A stretch of DNA of 64,000 nucleotides, from contig JAEWEY010000004.1 of assembly GCA_023389105.1 (NCBI GenBank), positions 620,001 to 684,000 on the forward strand, written 5' to 3'. This DNA is from Pseudomonadota bacterium. Its GTDB lineage: Bacteria > Pseudomonadota > Alphaproteobacteria > Sphingomonadales > Sphingomonadaceae. Position 1 is the stretch's first letter. Each line of letters starts with the position of its first letter. Both the position numbers and the translations under genes were made by a program. A model generated the notes under the pieces. That model was not told the DNA's origin, did no database searches, and was given only the letters and a program-made list of their open reading frames with translations. Positions 16,604 through 25,068 of the stretch are shown here, one piece after another.

Positions 16604-18255
16604 AGCATACCTTTGGTGCTCGGCAGCGTTTGACCGTCGCCCTCTGATCGGATTGCTTGCCCGAGCGCTCGGCCAAATGCCTTGAAGCAGGCTTCGGTCT
16701 TGTGATGGTCATTGTCGCCCTGGACGCGAACATGGATCGCCGCGCCAAGATTGTCAGCCAGCGAGCGAAACACGTGGGCCGTCATCTCGGTAGGATAATC
16801 GCCGATATGGCTTGACGAGAATTGGCCGTCGAAAACTAAATAAGGCCGGCCGGACAGGTCGATCAGGACCTGAGCCTCCGCCTCGTCCATCGGCAGCGCA
16901 AAACCAAAGCGGCCGATCCCGCGCCTTTCGCCCAGCGCCTTCGACAGCGCGCTCCCAAGCGAAATAGCACAATCCTCAATGCTATGGTGGGGATCGATTT
17001 CCAGATCGCCTTTGCAGTTCAGGAGCAGGCTGAAGCCACCGTGTGCAGCGATCTGATCAAGCATATGATCATAGAACGGGACGCCAGTCCGGATTTTTCG
17101 AGGAGACGCGCTGTCCAGATCAACTGCGACGGCAACGCTCGTCTCCTTCGTTTCACGAACAACTTCCGCGCGGCGGATGGTTTTGCTCGGTTCGCTAACT
17201 CCGAACGCCCGCAGCGCCGCTGCGTTTTCAGCTTCCGTCCCGATCGTGAGGCGAATTCCGCCCGGAGCCGCCTGCGGCCGGAATCGAACCCGAATGCCAA
17301 GGCTGCGAAGTTTCGCTGCCAGTTCATCTGGATTCGCCACTTCCAGAAACAGGAAGTTTCCACCGCCATTTCTTACCGAGCGAACCAGCGGAGACGTCGC
17401 GAGCAGCGGCGCTAGACGGTCGCGTTCTGCCTTGATCCTGGCAATACGCTCGTCGTGCAGAGCGCGACGGGATGGCGCAAGCGCGGCGACTGCCGCTTCG
17501 ATCGACAGGCTCGGCAGCGGGTATGGCGGAAGCACCCGAGCCGCCATATCGATCAATTCGGCATTGGCGATCGCGGCGCCTACCCGTGCGCCTGCAAGGC
17601 CGTAAGCTTTTGAAAGCGTCTTGAGGACGACGATGTTCGGGCGCGTGACCGCCTCACAAGTGAGGCTCGGCATCGACGAAAACTCGAGATAGGCTTCGTC
17701 CACCACGACGATCGTATCCTCGAGGTCCTCAGCCACCCGGAGCACGCACGCGGGGTCGACCTCGTTTCCGGTCGGATTGTTGGGTGAACAGATGAAAGCA
17801 AGCTTCACGCCCTTGCCCTCGATCCCCGCGATGAAACTCTCCGGATCGAACGCAAAGCCAGCGGCAAGCGGCACGTCGATGACGCGTGCGCCCTGCAACC
17901 GCGCGAAATGTTCGTAGGCGGTGAAGGTGGGCGACGAGATCGCGATCGCGTCCTCTCCTGGCCGGCAGAAAGCGCGGACGAGCATGTCGATGGCATCATC
18001 GGCGCCGCGCGTGATCACGATCTGGTCGCGACCAATGCCATAGAGGGCCGCCATCGCTGCCACGAGCCGTCGAGGCTGCGGATCCGGATACCGATTGACG
18101 GTGGCCGCGAGAGGCCCGTCGCCAAGGGGCGGAAACGGGTTTTCGTTGGCATCGAGCTTGATCGCATCCGAACCAAAATCGGCATTGGCCGATATGTTGA
18201 ATGGCGGGAGTTGCAGTACTTCAGGGCGCGCGAGGCGTGCGGCCAGAGAGTTCAC
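16600..18255 (-). CDS. hisCB: fused histidinol-phosphate aminotransferase / imidazoleglycerol-phosphate dehydratase (HisC-HisB)
   Basis: One uninterrupted frame of 551 residues encodes two enzymes. Residues 1-355 are a HisC aminotransferase: KLDANENPFPP, ICSPNNPTGNEV, VVVDEAYLEF, and the PLP lysine 216 in LKTLSKAYGLAGAR. Residues 361-551 are a complete imidazoleglycerol-phosphate dehydratase: FYDHMLDQIAAHGG, IDPHHSIEDCAISLG and DNDHHKTEACFKAFGRAL hold the manganese ligands. The linker is only a few residues. The start is GTG at 18253-18255, overlapping the hisD stop. The usual HisB fusion partner in enterobacteria is the phosphatase, so this arrangement is different. The two steps are not consecutive with HisH/HisF between them but flank IGP and its product. 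Confidence 0.9.
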   Translation of the reverse strand: MNSLAARLARPEVLQLPPFNISANADFGSDAIKLDANENPFPPLGDGPLAATVNRYPDPQPRRLVAAMAALYGIGRDQIVITRGADDAIDMLVRAFCRPGEDAIAISSPTFTAYEHFARLQGARVIDVPLAAGFAFDPESFIAGIEGKGVKLAFICSPNNPTGNEVDPACVLRVAEDLEDTIVVVDEAYLEFSSMPSLTCEAVTRPNIVVLKTLSKAYGLAGARVGAAIANAELIDMAARVLPPYPLPSLSIEAAVAALAPSRRALHDERIARIKAERDRLAPLLATSPLVRSVRNGGGNFLFLEVANPDELAAKLRSLGIRVRFRPQAAPGGIRLTIGTEAENAAALRAFGVSEPSKTIRRAEVVRETKETSVAVAVDLDSASPRKIRTGVPFYDHMLDQIAAHGGFSLLLNCKGDLEIDPHHSIEDCAISLGSALSKALGERRGIGRFGFALPMDEAEAQVLIDLSGRPYLVFDGQFSSSHIGDYPTEMTAHVFRSLADNLGAAIHVRVQGDNDHHKTEACFKAFGRALGQAIRSEGDGQTLPSTKGML

Positions 18256-19547
18256 TGGACCAGCTCCAATCGCAAATCTGCCGCGCGCGCATGGGCTTCC
18301 AACCCCTCGAGCCGCGCAAGCAACGCGGCCGGGCCGGCAATTTCTCTCGCTGCGTCCGGGGTAAGCGACTGGACGCTCATTGCCTTCAGGAAAGTGTACA
18401 CGGACACGCCGCCCCACGCCCGCGCCGCTCCATCGGTAGGCAGGACATGGCTGGAACCGGCGAGATAGTCACCAAAGGTCTCTGCGGCGAAGCAACCTGC
18501 AAAAACGGCCCCAGCATTGCGAATGCGTGGAACGAGGTCGTCAGCGCGCTCGACTGCCAGCGCGAGATGTTCCGGTGCATACATATTGGCGATTTCCACC
18601 GCCTGCGCGAGGTCGGTCGCAACAATCAGCCGCGCCGAGGCCAGCGATGCGCGTACCGTCGATTGCCGGGGCAGCGTCTCGGTCTGCTGGTCCAAGATCC
18701 GCCCCACGTCGCTCATGAGCTGGGTGGAGTCGGTCACGAGCAAAACCTGCGCCGCCGCGTCGTGCTCGGCCTGGCTCAAGAGGTCTGCCGCCACGGTGCG
18801 CGGGTCCGCTTCACCATCCGCAATGACCATAAGTTCGCTGGGACCGGCCGGCATGTCGATTGCCGGTCCATTTGGCAGGCTGGCAACCAGCCGCTTGGCT
18901 TCCGCAACCCATGCGTTGCCGGGGCCGCAGATCTTGTCGACCTTTCCAACCGGTCCGGCTCCGAAAGCGAGTGCGGCGATCGCCTGCGCGCCACCGACGG
19001 TCCAGATCCGGTCGACCCCGCATAGATCCGCCGCGACTGCGATGAGCGGATCGAGGGCTCCGTCAGGCCGTGGCGGTGTCACAACCACGATTTCCGCCAC
19101 GCCGGCGATACTTGCCGGTATGGCCAGCATCAGCAGCGTCGAGAACAGCGGAGTCTTCCCGCCAGGAACGTAAATCCCCACGCGGTCTATCGGACGCCAG
19201 ACTTTGCGCACGGTGAGCCCGGGGATGGTCTCTACCGAGACGTCGGCGGGTATGCTCGCCTCATGAAATCTGCGGACGTTGCGGGCCGCGAGTTCAAGCG
19301 CCTCGATTGCCGCTGGAGCCAGGTACATCCGTGCTCGCGCAGCAACGGGGCCGATATCAACCAGCCTCGGTTCCGCGCCGTCGAGCCGCTGGGCTGTCGC
19401 GCACAGTGCGTCCCAACCGCCATCGCGCACATCTTCAACGATCTCTCGTCCACGTTTTTGGAGATCGGAGTCCGCGCGCTGCTCCGGCCGCCGCAGCGCG
19501 TCGACACGGCCGGCCTCGTCCAGATTTTCCCAGATTAGTGTCTTCAC
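18252..19547 (-). CDS. hisD: histidinol dehydrogenase HisD
   Basis: HisD oxidises L-histidinol to histidine in two NAD-dependent steps. The 431 residues include the signature region YVPGGKTPLFSTLLM, the GGAQAIAALAFG segment, IDMPAGPSELMVIAD, the zinc ligands in SQAEHDAAAQ, and YAPEHLAL near residue 320. The family length is normal. It overlaps hisG and hisCB by four bases on either side. Confidence 0.96.
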   Translation of the reverse strand: MKTLIWENLDEAGRVDALRRPEQRADSDLQKRGREIVEDVRDGGWDALCATAQRLDGAEPRLVDIGPVAARARMYLAPAAIEALELAARNVRRFHEASIPADVSVETIPGLTVRKVWRPIDRVGIYVPGGKTPLFSTLLMLAIPASIAGVAEIVVVTPPRPDGALDPLIAVAADLCGVDRIWTVGGAQAIAALAFGAGPVGKVDKICGPGNAWVAEAKRLVASLPNGPAIDMPAGPSELMVIADGEADPRTVAADLLSQAEHDAAAQVLLVTDSTQLMSDVGRILDQQTETLPRQSTVRASLASARLIVATDLAQAVEIANMYAPEHLALAVERADDLVPRIRNAGAVFAGCFAAETFGDYLAGSSHVLPTDGAARAWGGVSVYTFLKAMSVQSLTPDAAREIAGPAALLARLEGLEAHARAADLRLELVQ

Positions 19548-20434
19548 ATCATCATCTTTTCGATGGGAACGACGAGAATGGCGGATGCGCCAGCACCTTT
19601 GAGCTTCTGTAGCGTCTCCCAGAACACCGACTCCTGGCAGACGGCGTGGACCGCAAAATGACCGGGCCTGCCATGGAGCGGGACGATCGTCGGCGCCTCG
19701 GCGCCGGGCAGGATATCGGTGATCGTCTTTAGCGCCTCGCCCGGCGCATTCATCATGATGTACTTGGATTCCTTCGTCGCGAGAACGCCGTCGATCCTGC
19801 TCATCAGGCCCGCCGAAATCTCCATTCGCCCGGCATCCATCGGTCTGTTGGTCCGGATCAGGACGGCCTGGCTGTCGAGCACGGTATCGAGCGCCCGCAG
19901 ATTGTTGGCCTCAAGCGTTGCCCCGGTCGAGACGAGATCGCAGATGAAATTGGCAATCTGCAAACGCGGCGCGAGTTCGACCGCGCCGTTCATCGTTACG
20001 ATCGTCGCGTCCACGCCATTGTCACGCAGGAAACGGCCGAGCAGCCGAGGATAGGAGGTCGCGATCCGCTGCCCGGCTAGCGAGCTCGGCCCCTGGTAGA
20101 CTGCGCTCTCCGGCGCGGCGAGTTTGAGCGAGCACCGGCCAAAGCCAAGTTCCGCCAGCACCTCGTATCCAAGATCGCCGCGATCCGCTGCGAACTCCTC
20201 AAGCACATTCTGCCCGACGATCCCGAATTCACAGACGCCGTCACTGACGAAGGTCGGGATGTCGTCGTCGCGCACGAACATCAGTTCCGCGGGAAAGTTT
20301 TCTACCCGGGCGGTCAGGCTGTTCTTTCCCGACTGGATTCGGAAGCCCGCGTCGCGCAGCAGTTCGCGGCTTGCGTCGGACAGCCGGCCAGACTTCTGCA
20401 GCGCAATGTGCAGACGCGTGCGATCACTCAGCAC
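19544..20434 (-). CDS. hisG: ATP phosphoribosyltransferase, long form
   Basis: HisG catalyses the first step, joining ATP and PRPP, and is normally feedback-inhibited by histidine. The 296 residues start LHIALQKSGRL. They contain IANFICDLVSTGATLEANNL, the PRPP-binding loop. The C-terminal regulatory domain (IVPLHGRPGHFAVHAVCQE) marks the long, HisZ-independent form, and no hisZ is seen here. It begins inside the end of the TrpR-like regulator gene (11-base overlap). Confidence 0.95.
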   Translation of the reverse strand: MLSDRTRLHIALQKSGRLSDASRELLRDAGFRIQSGKNSLTARVENFPAELMFVRDDDIPTFVSDGVCEFGIVGQNVLEEFAADRGDLGYEVLAELGFGRCSLKLAAPESAVYQGPSSLAGQRIATSYPRLLGRFLRDNGVDATIVTMNGAVELAPRLQIANFICDLVSTGATLEANNLRALDTVLDSQAVLIRTNRPMDAGRMEISAGLMSRIDGVLATKESKYIMMNAPGEALKTITDILPGAEAPTIVPLHGRPGHFAVHAVCQESVFWETLQKLKGAGASAILVVPIEKMMM

Positions 20435-20747
20435 TGGCGCTGCCCAGTAAGTCGAGTGCCCGGCGATAGCCCTGATGCGGTTCCTGGCGAAGGAAGCGCC
20501 CTACGCGGACGATCGTGGTCGTGCTTACGCCGGTTCGGTCATGGATTTCACGGTAAGAAAGGTCCGTCCCGTCGAGGAGCCTGGCGACGTGCCAGCGCTC
20601 GGCAAGCGTCCGAATCTCGGCCGGCGTACAAAGATCCAGCAGAAGCTTTCGTAGTTCACCGCGATCTCCAGCGGTAAGCATTGCATCGCACAGATCATCG
20701 GTGAGCGCGTCCAAGTCGCGGGTCGGGGAAGCAGCAGCGTTAGGCAA
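20424..20747 (-). CDS. TrpR-related (YerC/YecD family) regulator heading the his operon
   Basis: This 107-residue DNA-binding protein has the TrpR fold. The helix-turn-helix is visible in CTPAEIRTLAERWHVARLL followed by LSYREIHDRTGVSTTTIVRV. The start is TTG at 20745-20747 after GGAACGAA. The gene overlaps hisG, so its product is made with the enzymes. TrpR-like proteins preceding hisG are known from other Proteobacteria as likely histidine-responsive repressors. That role is inferred here, and the perfect inverted repeat at the promoter is the natural operator. Confidence 0.85.
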   Translation of the reverse strand: MPNAAASPTRDLDALTDDLCDAMLTAGDRGELRKLLLDLCTPAEIRTLAERWHVARLLDGTDLSYREIHDRTGVSTTTIVRVGRFLRQEPHQGYRRALDLLGSASAE

Positions 20748-20750
20748 TTT

Positions 20751-20807
20751 CGTTCCAACGTGTTAAAACGATGGAACGCCAAATAGAGGCGGATGAAGGC
20801 GAGTCAA
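20751..20807 (-). promoter_or_regulatory. his operon promoter with inverted-repeat operator
   Basis: Read on the minus strand, TTGACT (20802-20807) and TATTTG (20780-20785) form a sigma-70-like promoter with a 16-base spacer. Immediately downstream is a perfect inverted repeat, CGTTCCA (20772-20778 on the minus strand) with TGGAACG (20751-20757), 14 bases apart. It covers the expected transcription start through to the start-codon region of the TrpR-like gene. The distal arm includes the GGAA ribosome-binding site, so the same repeat could also act as an RNA hairpin. Confidence 0.6.
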
Positions 20808-20824
20808 CCTGTAATGCCGTGATC

Positions 20825-22204
20825 CTAAAATTTGTGGGCCACCTCTGAGCCGATCACGAGGTGGCGCGTCGGCCTAAGGTCCGCAGCTTGAGGCGACTGA
20901 CACCGGCGTCGATCGGCCAGCAGGGCTAAACATAAAGCAAAAAGTACGGATAGCGCGCCAGTGCGGAGCGGGAACTCTACCAGGCTATGGGCCAAAATAA
21001 CCGCGGAGCCGATCGACGCCGCCCGCGCATAAGGGCCGCCTTCGCCCCTAAACCAAACAGCCCAAACCGCCGATCCCCACGAGACCAGAAGTCCAACAAT
21101 CAGTAAGAGACCTCCCGCCCCGAGTTCGAGTACCAGTTCCGCGTAGTCGTTGTAGACGTGGATGACATATTCGTTCGTTACGGCTTCCGGCTTTTCGTAG
21201 GTGCGATAGACTTGGCCAAATGACCCGAGGCCCGAACCAAGTGGGAAGTAGTCAAGGACCGCCCGATTGGTCGTTCGCAGAATGTCCGCTCTGCTCGCAA
21301 CTGACTTGCGCGTATCGCTGCCCAACTTCGTCGGGTCGATTAGACCGGCCGATGATAATGCTAAACCGCCCAGCAGCATGGCGGCCGCTGCCAGGAACAA
21401 TCCTTTTTGCATGGTCGGTGAAAGCCGAAACAAGATCATAGCGCTCGCCGCAATCGCCGCTGGTCCAAGCACGAAGGCCAAAACGGAGCGGTTCAGCACC
21501 ATACTGATAATCAGAAGCAGTAGAACGCTGGCGAGGCTGGCCAGCAGAGGCGATGCGCGTTGCAAGCTCCGCCCGTTTCCGGCGCCGCCGATTGCGGCGA
21601 GGAAGGGCAACGCAACGGCCAGCAACGTTGCCATGTGATTTGCGTTGGTAAAAAAGCCGAATGCTGCGCCGATGTTCGTTTCGGTATAGGAGTGCCAGCG
21701 GGGTTGGGTCTCACTCCCAAAGACTTGGAGTATGCCCAGAATGACGTTGGCCATCGTTCCTGCGAGCAACGCTATAGCGAGCCACGTCGTGCGGTAGGCG
21801 TGCAGGCGCACAGTCGCGCAAAACACCGCGAGCGGTGGGATCATCGTGAGCAAGCTGGATAACGTTTTGTATGGGGTGAGCGACACCGGCAGCCAAGGAA
21901 TCCGGCTACCGAGGATCACGTAACCATCGGCAAGGTTCTGACGGGGCCCATGCGCCCAGATTGATGGCGGCAATGGAACGCACTGCAACGCGACGATGAC
22001 GAGGCCTGCGATTGTCAGCCAAAGGAACGGCTTGGCCTCACGCGAAAATGCTTCGTGGGGAGGCCAAGCTCCAGCCCAAACAATAATCGCCAAGCCAGCG
22101 ATCTGAAGCAGCGCATTCTGCCAGAGACCCTGCGTGTTTCCACCAAGTACCAAGGAAGCAAGGAGGTAAAGCGGCGCGACAGCCTCGCGAAACTTGCTAG
22201 GCAT
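20825..22204 (-). CDS. O-antigen ligase/polymerase-like membrane protein (Wzy/WaaL superfamily)
   Basis: This is a polytopic inner-membrane protein that probably polymerises or ligates polysaccharide repeat units on the periplasmic side. It has 459 residues with about ten to twelve hydrophobic helices. A long periplasmic loop (about residues 300-365) contains the family-like R-A-D-I-L...Y-F-P-L-G-S-G-L-G-S-F and H-V-Y-N-D-Y-A-E-L segments; arginine and histidine in this loop are typical of the superfamily. The ATG at 22204 overlaps the stop of the gene upstream and follows GAGGAGC. The gene is paired with a periplasmic partner, which suggests an exopolysaccharide module. Confidence 0.82.
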   Translation of the reverse strand: MPSKFREAVAPLYLLASLVLGGNTQGLWQNALLQIAGLAIIVWAGAWPPHEAFSREAKPFLWLTIAGLVIVALQCVPLPPSIWAHGPRQNLADGYVILGSRIPWLPVSLTPYKTLSSLLTMIPPLAVFCATVRLHAYRTTWLAIALLAGTMANVILGILQVFGSETQPRWHSYTETNIGAAFGFFTNANHMATLLAVALPFLAAIGGAGNGRSLQRASPLLASLASVLLLLIISMVLNRSVLAFVLGPAAIAASAMILFRLSPTMQKGLFLAAAAMLLGGLALSSAGLIDPTKLGSDTRKSVASRADILRTTNRAVLDYFPLGSGLGSFGQVYRTYEKPEAVTNEYVIHVYNDYAELVLELGAGGLLLIVGLLVSWGSAVWAVWFRGEGGPYARAASIGSAVILAHSLVEFPLRTGALSVLFALCLALLADRRRCQSPQAADLRPTRHLVIGSEVAHKF

Positions 22205-23369
22205 CGGAAAGCTCCTCCAAGCGCAACTCACCGATCGTTACGTCGGCCTGTTGAGCGATACCGCCCGATGAACCTGAAAGCCTGAGCCACTGAGCCGCGC
22301 AATTAGCCGGAACAGTGAACTGCAAACCGCGATCCGCCCCTTGCTCGAGGGTCACGGATGAAAGCGCCGGGAACGATTTATCGCACCACACCGACCAAGT
22401 AATTCCGCCCTTGCCTCCGCTACGGCTACTCAGAAGGCGGTATTTCAATCGATAATGCCCTGGGCGGAGGGTCAGCAGTTGCGTTGCCAGGATCCCATCC
22501 GCGTGACCGTAGTAAAGGACATGTAGCGTTCTACCAGCTTGTCGCTCGGCGAGACCCACGCCATTCGAGGTCAGCGCCCAATTGAACGGAGCCAGCGAAG
22601 TTCTGTCCGCGAACTGCGCATCGTGGAGCAGTTCGCCGGAATGCGCTCTACTCGCCCGGGCCCACAGAGATTTCGCCATTCCGTACTGTCCGGAATTAAT
22701 GAGTGTATCGAGCAGACGCGGAAACCAACTTGCTTTCGCCGAAAACGTTTGAGCGGTCACAAGCGCGAGCAGCGACGGTATGGTCGCGACGTTTTTGCTA
22801 AGAATGTCGAATGTCGGTTCCGCGAGCCGTGGATTATCTCGAAAGGTTGCGCGCAGGGCGGGCCAGTTCGAAGGGTCGGTTGCGAACGAGGCGATAAATG
22901 GCGCTGCGGTTTGCCCCCCGTTTGGCGAGATTCGCGCCAGCGCGGCCATTTGCCGAAGGCCCAGAACAACCTGGTCCTCACGAAAGTATTGTTTTGCCAG
23001 GAAATAAGCGGCGGGCAGCGAGCGGGGATCCCGCCACTGCGCCGCTTTGAATGCCTGCTCGGCTCCGGTAGCATCGCCGCGGAGCCTCAATTGCTCGCCG
23101 CGAACCAAGAACGGGTCAGCAGCCAGCGGATCTTGCACAGCGACTTGAGACAAGATCGGGAAAACGGTCGCTGGCGCCACACGTCCGGCACGCGCGGCCG
23201 AGGAAATTTGCATCCTCACAGACGAGATTTCCACGTCCGGGTGATCTCTCCACACGCGCGCTGCAGACTCAGGTGCTTGCTGCGCCCACATGTTCACTGC
23301 CGCGTTTCGAACAATGGCATAGCCAATCAGCAGCGCGGCAGTTAGGCAGAGCACGCGCCGGGCAATCAT
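22197..23369 (-). CDS. membrane-anchored protein with TPR-like region, partner of the polymerase
   Basis: No firm family was recognised for this 390-residue protein. It has one N-terminal hydrophobic anchor (about residues 5-24), then a helical, tetratricopeptide-like stretch (about residues 45-230, with D-P-L-A-A-D-P-F and A-E-Q-A-F-K-A-A repeats). The C-terminal part (about 255-385) is rich in beta-strands, with W-S-V-W-C and Q-W-L-R-L-S-G, like a carbohydrate-binding sandwich. It overlaps the polymerase gene by eight bases. A periplasmic role in polysaccharide assembly is inferred. Confidence 0.7.
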   Translation of the reverse strand: MIARRVLCLTAALLIGYAIVRNAAVNMWAQQAPESAARVWRDHPDVEISSVRMQISSAARAGRVAPATVFPILSQVAVQDPLAADPFLVRGEQLRLRGDATGAEQAFKAAQWRDPRSLPAAYFLAKQYFREDQVVLGLRQMAALARISPNGGQTAAPFIASFATDPSNWPALRATFRDNPRLAEPTFDILSKNVATIPSLLALVTAQTFSAKASWFPRLLDTLINSGQYGMAKSLWARASRAHSGELLHDAQFADRTSLAPFNWALTSNGVGLAERQAGRTLHVLYYGHADGILATQLLTLRPGHYRLKYRLLSSRSGGKGGITWSVWCDKSFPALSSVTLEQGADRGLQFTVPANCAAQWLRLSGSSGGIAQQADVTIGELRLEELSDA

Positions 23370-23530
23370 TTGTGCTGCTCCAGTTCAGTTTTCAGGCGCC
23401 GGTTTCTGTTCGCTTTTACCCGGCTCGTCGTCATGCGGGCTCATGGAAATTCCAGTCTTCTCGGTCTCGCGAAGTCCGACGGAAACTAGTGCACACCGAC
23501 TATTCCGGGCCAATCGGCAAATCAATCATT
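23370..23530. other. intergenic gap, nothing recognised
   Basis: This 161-base gap separates two minus-strand genes. It is expected to contain the promoter for the membrane-anchored protein/polymerase pair. I see no convincing -35/-10 pair, terminator or palindrome. Confidence 0.5.
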
Positions 23531-24280
23531 CTAGGCGCGCGTATCTATTAACCAGCGCTTGGTGCCCTCGATTGCCAACGCCGTAAGGACGCCGGTGCGA
23601 TAAGCGCCAGTATCGATACCAACCCGGTTCGGGAGCTGTTCGACCTCCGACGTGATCGTGTGACCGTGAACGATGACGAAGCCATGATCACGCTCGTCGA
23701 GAAGGAACGGTTCGCGGATCCAGCGCATGTCCGCTTGGGTCTGCTCGTCGATCGCAATTCCCGGCCTGATGCCGGCGTGGACGCAAAGATAGTCACCGAA
23801 CTGGCAACTATCGGAGAAAGACTCGATGAACCGGACGTGCTCCTTCGGAATGGCTCGGCGAACGCGAGCCAAGGCCTCGTTATGGCTCGCGTTCTGCAGT
23901 ACTTCCGGATCGACGCCGTAGCTTTCCAGGCATTCCGCACCGCCAAACCATCGCCATTTGCCAATCAGCGCCGCGTCGCCGCCGAGAATCCGAAGCAAAA
24001 CCTCTTCATGATTGCCCAGGAGAAAAACAGTCTCGACGGCCGAACGTTTATATGTCCGCAACCGCTCAAGCACTTGGGCAGAACTCGGGCCCCGGTCGAT
24101 CAGGTCGCCGACGAAGATCAGGGTTGTTTTGGCCGCGGGATGCCGCTGCAGTTCCGAGTGGATCCGCCCCAGCAATTTCTCAAGTAAGTCGAGCCGCCCA
24201 TGAACGTCACCGACCACATATGCCCGGTGCCCCGGGGGACCGCACGGGGCGGCGGCCGGCTCACGTGGCGCCCCGCGCAT
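23531..24280 (-). CDS. PP2A-like metallophosphatase (serine/threonine or ApaH-like phosphatase)
   Basis: This dimetal phosphoesterase has 249 residues. The phosphoprotein-phosphatase motifs appear in order: VVGDVHGRLDLL, FVGDLIDRGPSS, LLGNHEEVLL, then a histidine in VHAG and one in VHGHT near residue 210. Such enzymes hydrolyse phosphoproteins or diadenosine tetraphosphate, and the sequence alone does not decide which. They are often found within sphingomonad polysaccharide clusters. Its stop lies next to an empty spacer and its start abuts a glycosyltransferase remnant. Confidence 0.85.
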   Translation of the reverse strand: MRGAPREPAAAPCGPPGHRAYVVGDVHGRLDLLEKLLGRIHSELQRHPAAKTTLIFVGDLIDRGPSSAQVLERLRTYKRSAVETVFLLGNHEEVLLRILGGDAALIGKWRWFGGAECLESYGVDPEVLQNASHNEALARVRRAIPKEHVRFIESFSDSCQFGDYLCVHAGIRPGIAIDEQTQADMRWIREPFLLDERDHGFVIVHGHTITSEVEQLPNRVGIDTGAYRTGVLTALAIEGTKRWLIDTRA

Positions 24281-24660
24281 CAGACGATACTCGCTGGCGC
24301 ATATTCGGCCAGCGCGTCCAGGTAGGTCTCAATCACCCAATCCTCGCGAAACTGCTGTTCGATTTTCCGCCGTGCAGGTTGACGCGTTGCGTCGCGGGCT
24401 TTCTGACAGTTCTGCAGTCGCAGCATCGCATCGGCAAGAGAGGCATGATCAGGCATGGTGCAAAGATAAGGATTGCGACTGTCTTCCACCACGGCGTGGA
24501 AAGCTGCACTTCGGCCGTATTTAAAGGAGCGCGCGCCATCGCTGCCGTCGCGTGCGAAGACAGAGGCAAGCCCTCCCGGCAGTCCGCTCCAAAAAGTTGC
24601 GATGCTCCAGTCGCTGTCGGCAAACAAAACGAAGCTTGGTGATACGATTGTTTGTCTCTA
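24280..24660 (-). pseudogene. probable remnant of a glycosyltransferase C-terminus
   Basis: An open stretch of about 125 codons ends with a pattern typical of GT4 glycosyltransferase tails: a D-H-A-S-L-A-D-A-M block, then K-A-R-D-A-T-R...I-E-Q-Q-F-R-E-D-W-V-I-E-T-Y-L. Upstream, V-V-E-D-S-R-N-P-Y-L resembles the usual V-x-D-G-x-N-G-x-L. The rest of the enzyme is missing. No ATG or GTG start exists; a TTG at 24625-24627 gives a 115-residue product at most. It is best read as a decayed gene abutting the phosphatase, though a short expressed protein cannot be excluded. Confidence 0.45.
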
Positions 24661-25059
24661 GGCGCTGAGGAGTTGAAATCGCGGAATTTCGACGTCGAAC
24701 GCAGTCCCGTTCTCATCAACCATCCGGTACATGCCGCTCATGGAGCCTTCGGGCGTATCGAGCGGACAACCGGACACATAATCAAAGCTGGCACTCGGAG
24801 CGATTAGGGGCATTTCACCGACGACACCCTCACCGACCACCTCGTGCACCGTCCCCCGGCCGTCGACGATGGTCCAGCTTCTCGAAAGCAATTGAACGGC
24901 CACCTCGCCGCCATTCTCGATGCGAACATGGTACGACCAGAACCACCGATCACTCGTCGGATCCGATTGCTCGACGAGATAGCTGACCGCCACACGCACT
25001 GCGATGCCGCGTGTCACCGCGACGTTGGGAAATAGCATGGCCAGCGCATCAATCGTCAC
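24658..25059 (-). CDS. apaG: ApaG domain protein
   Basis: This 133-residue protein has an immunoglobulin-like/fibronectin III fold and is linked in enterobacteria to cobalt/magnesium tolerance and diadenosine tetraphosphate. Family signatures are FWSYHVRIENGGEVAVQLLSR, the GxGVVGE segment and SGCPLDTPEGSMSGMY. The start is GTG at 25057-25059. An ATG seven codons later (25038) is an alternative without a better ribosome-binding site. The biochemical role of ApaG is not settled. Confidence 0.9.
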   Translation of the reverse strand: MTIDALAMLFPNVAVTRGIAVRVAVSYLVEQSDPTSDRWFWSYHVRIENGGEVAVQLLSRSWTIVDGRGTVHEVVGEGVVGEMPLIAPSASFDYVSGCPLDTPEGSMSGMYRMVDENGTAFDVEIPRFQLLSA

Positions 25060-25068
25060 AACGCCAGC

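Noticed and set aside
16600..18255. Frameshift or sequencing error joining two separate genes hisC and hisB
   Set aside because: The frame is continuous through the boundary with plausible linker residues, and all other junctions in the operon show normal start/stop overlaps. A true fusion is the simpler explanation, though resequencing is listed as a test.
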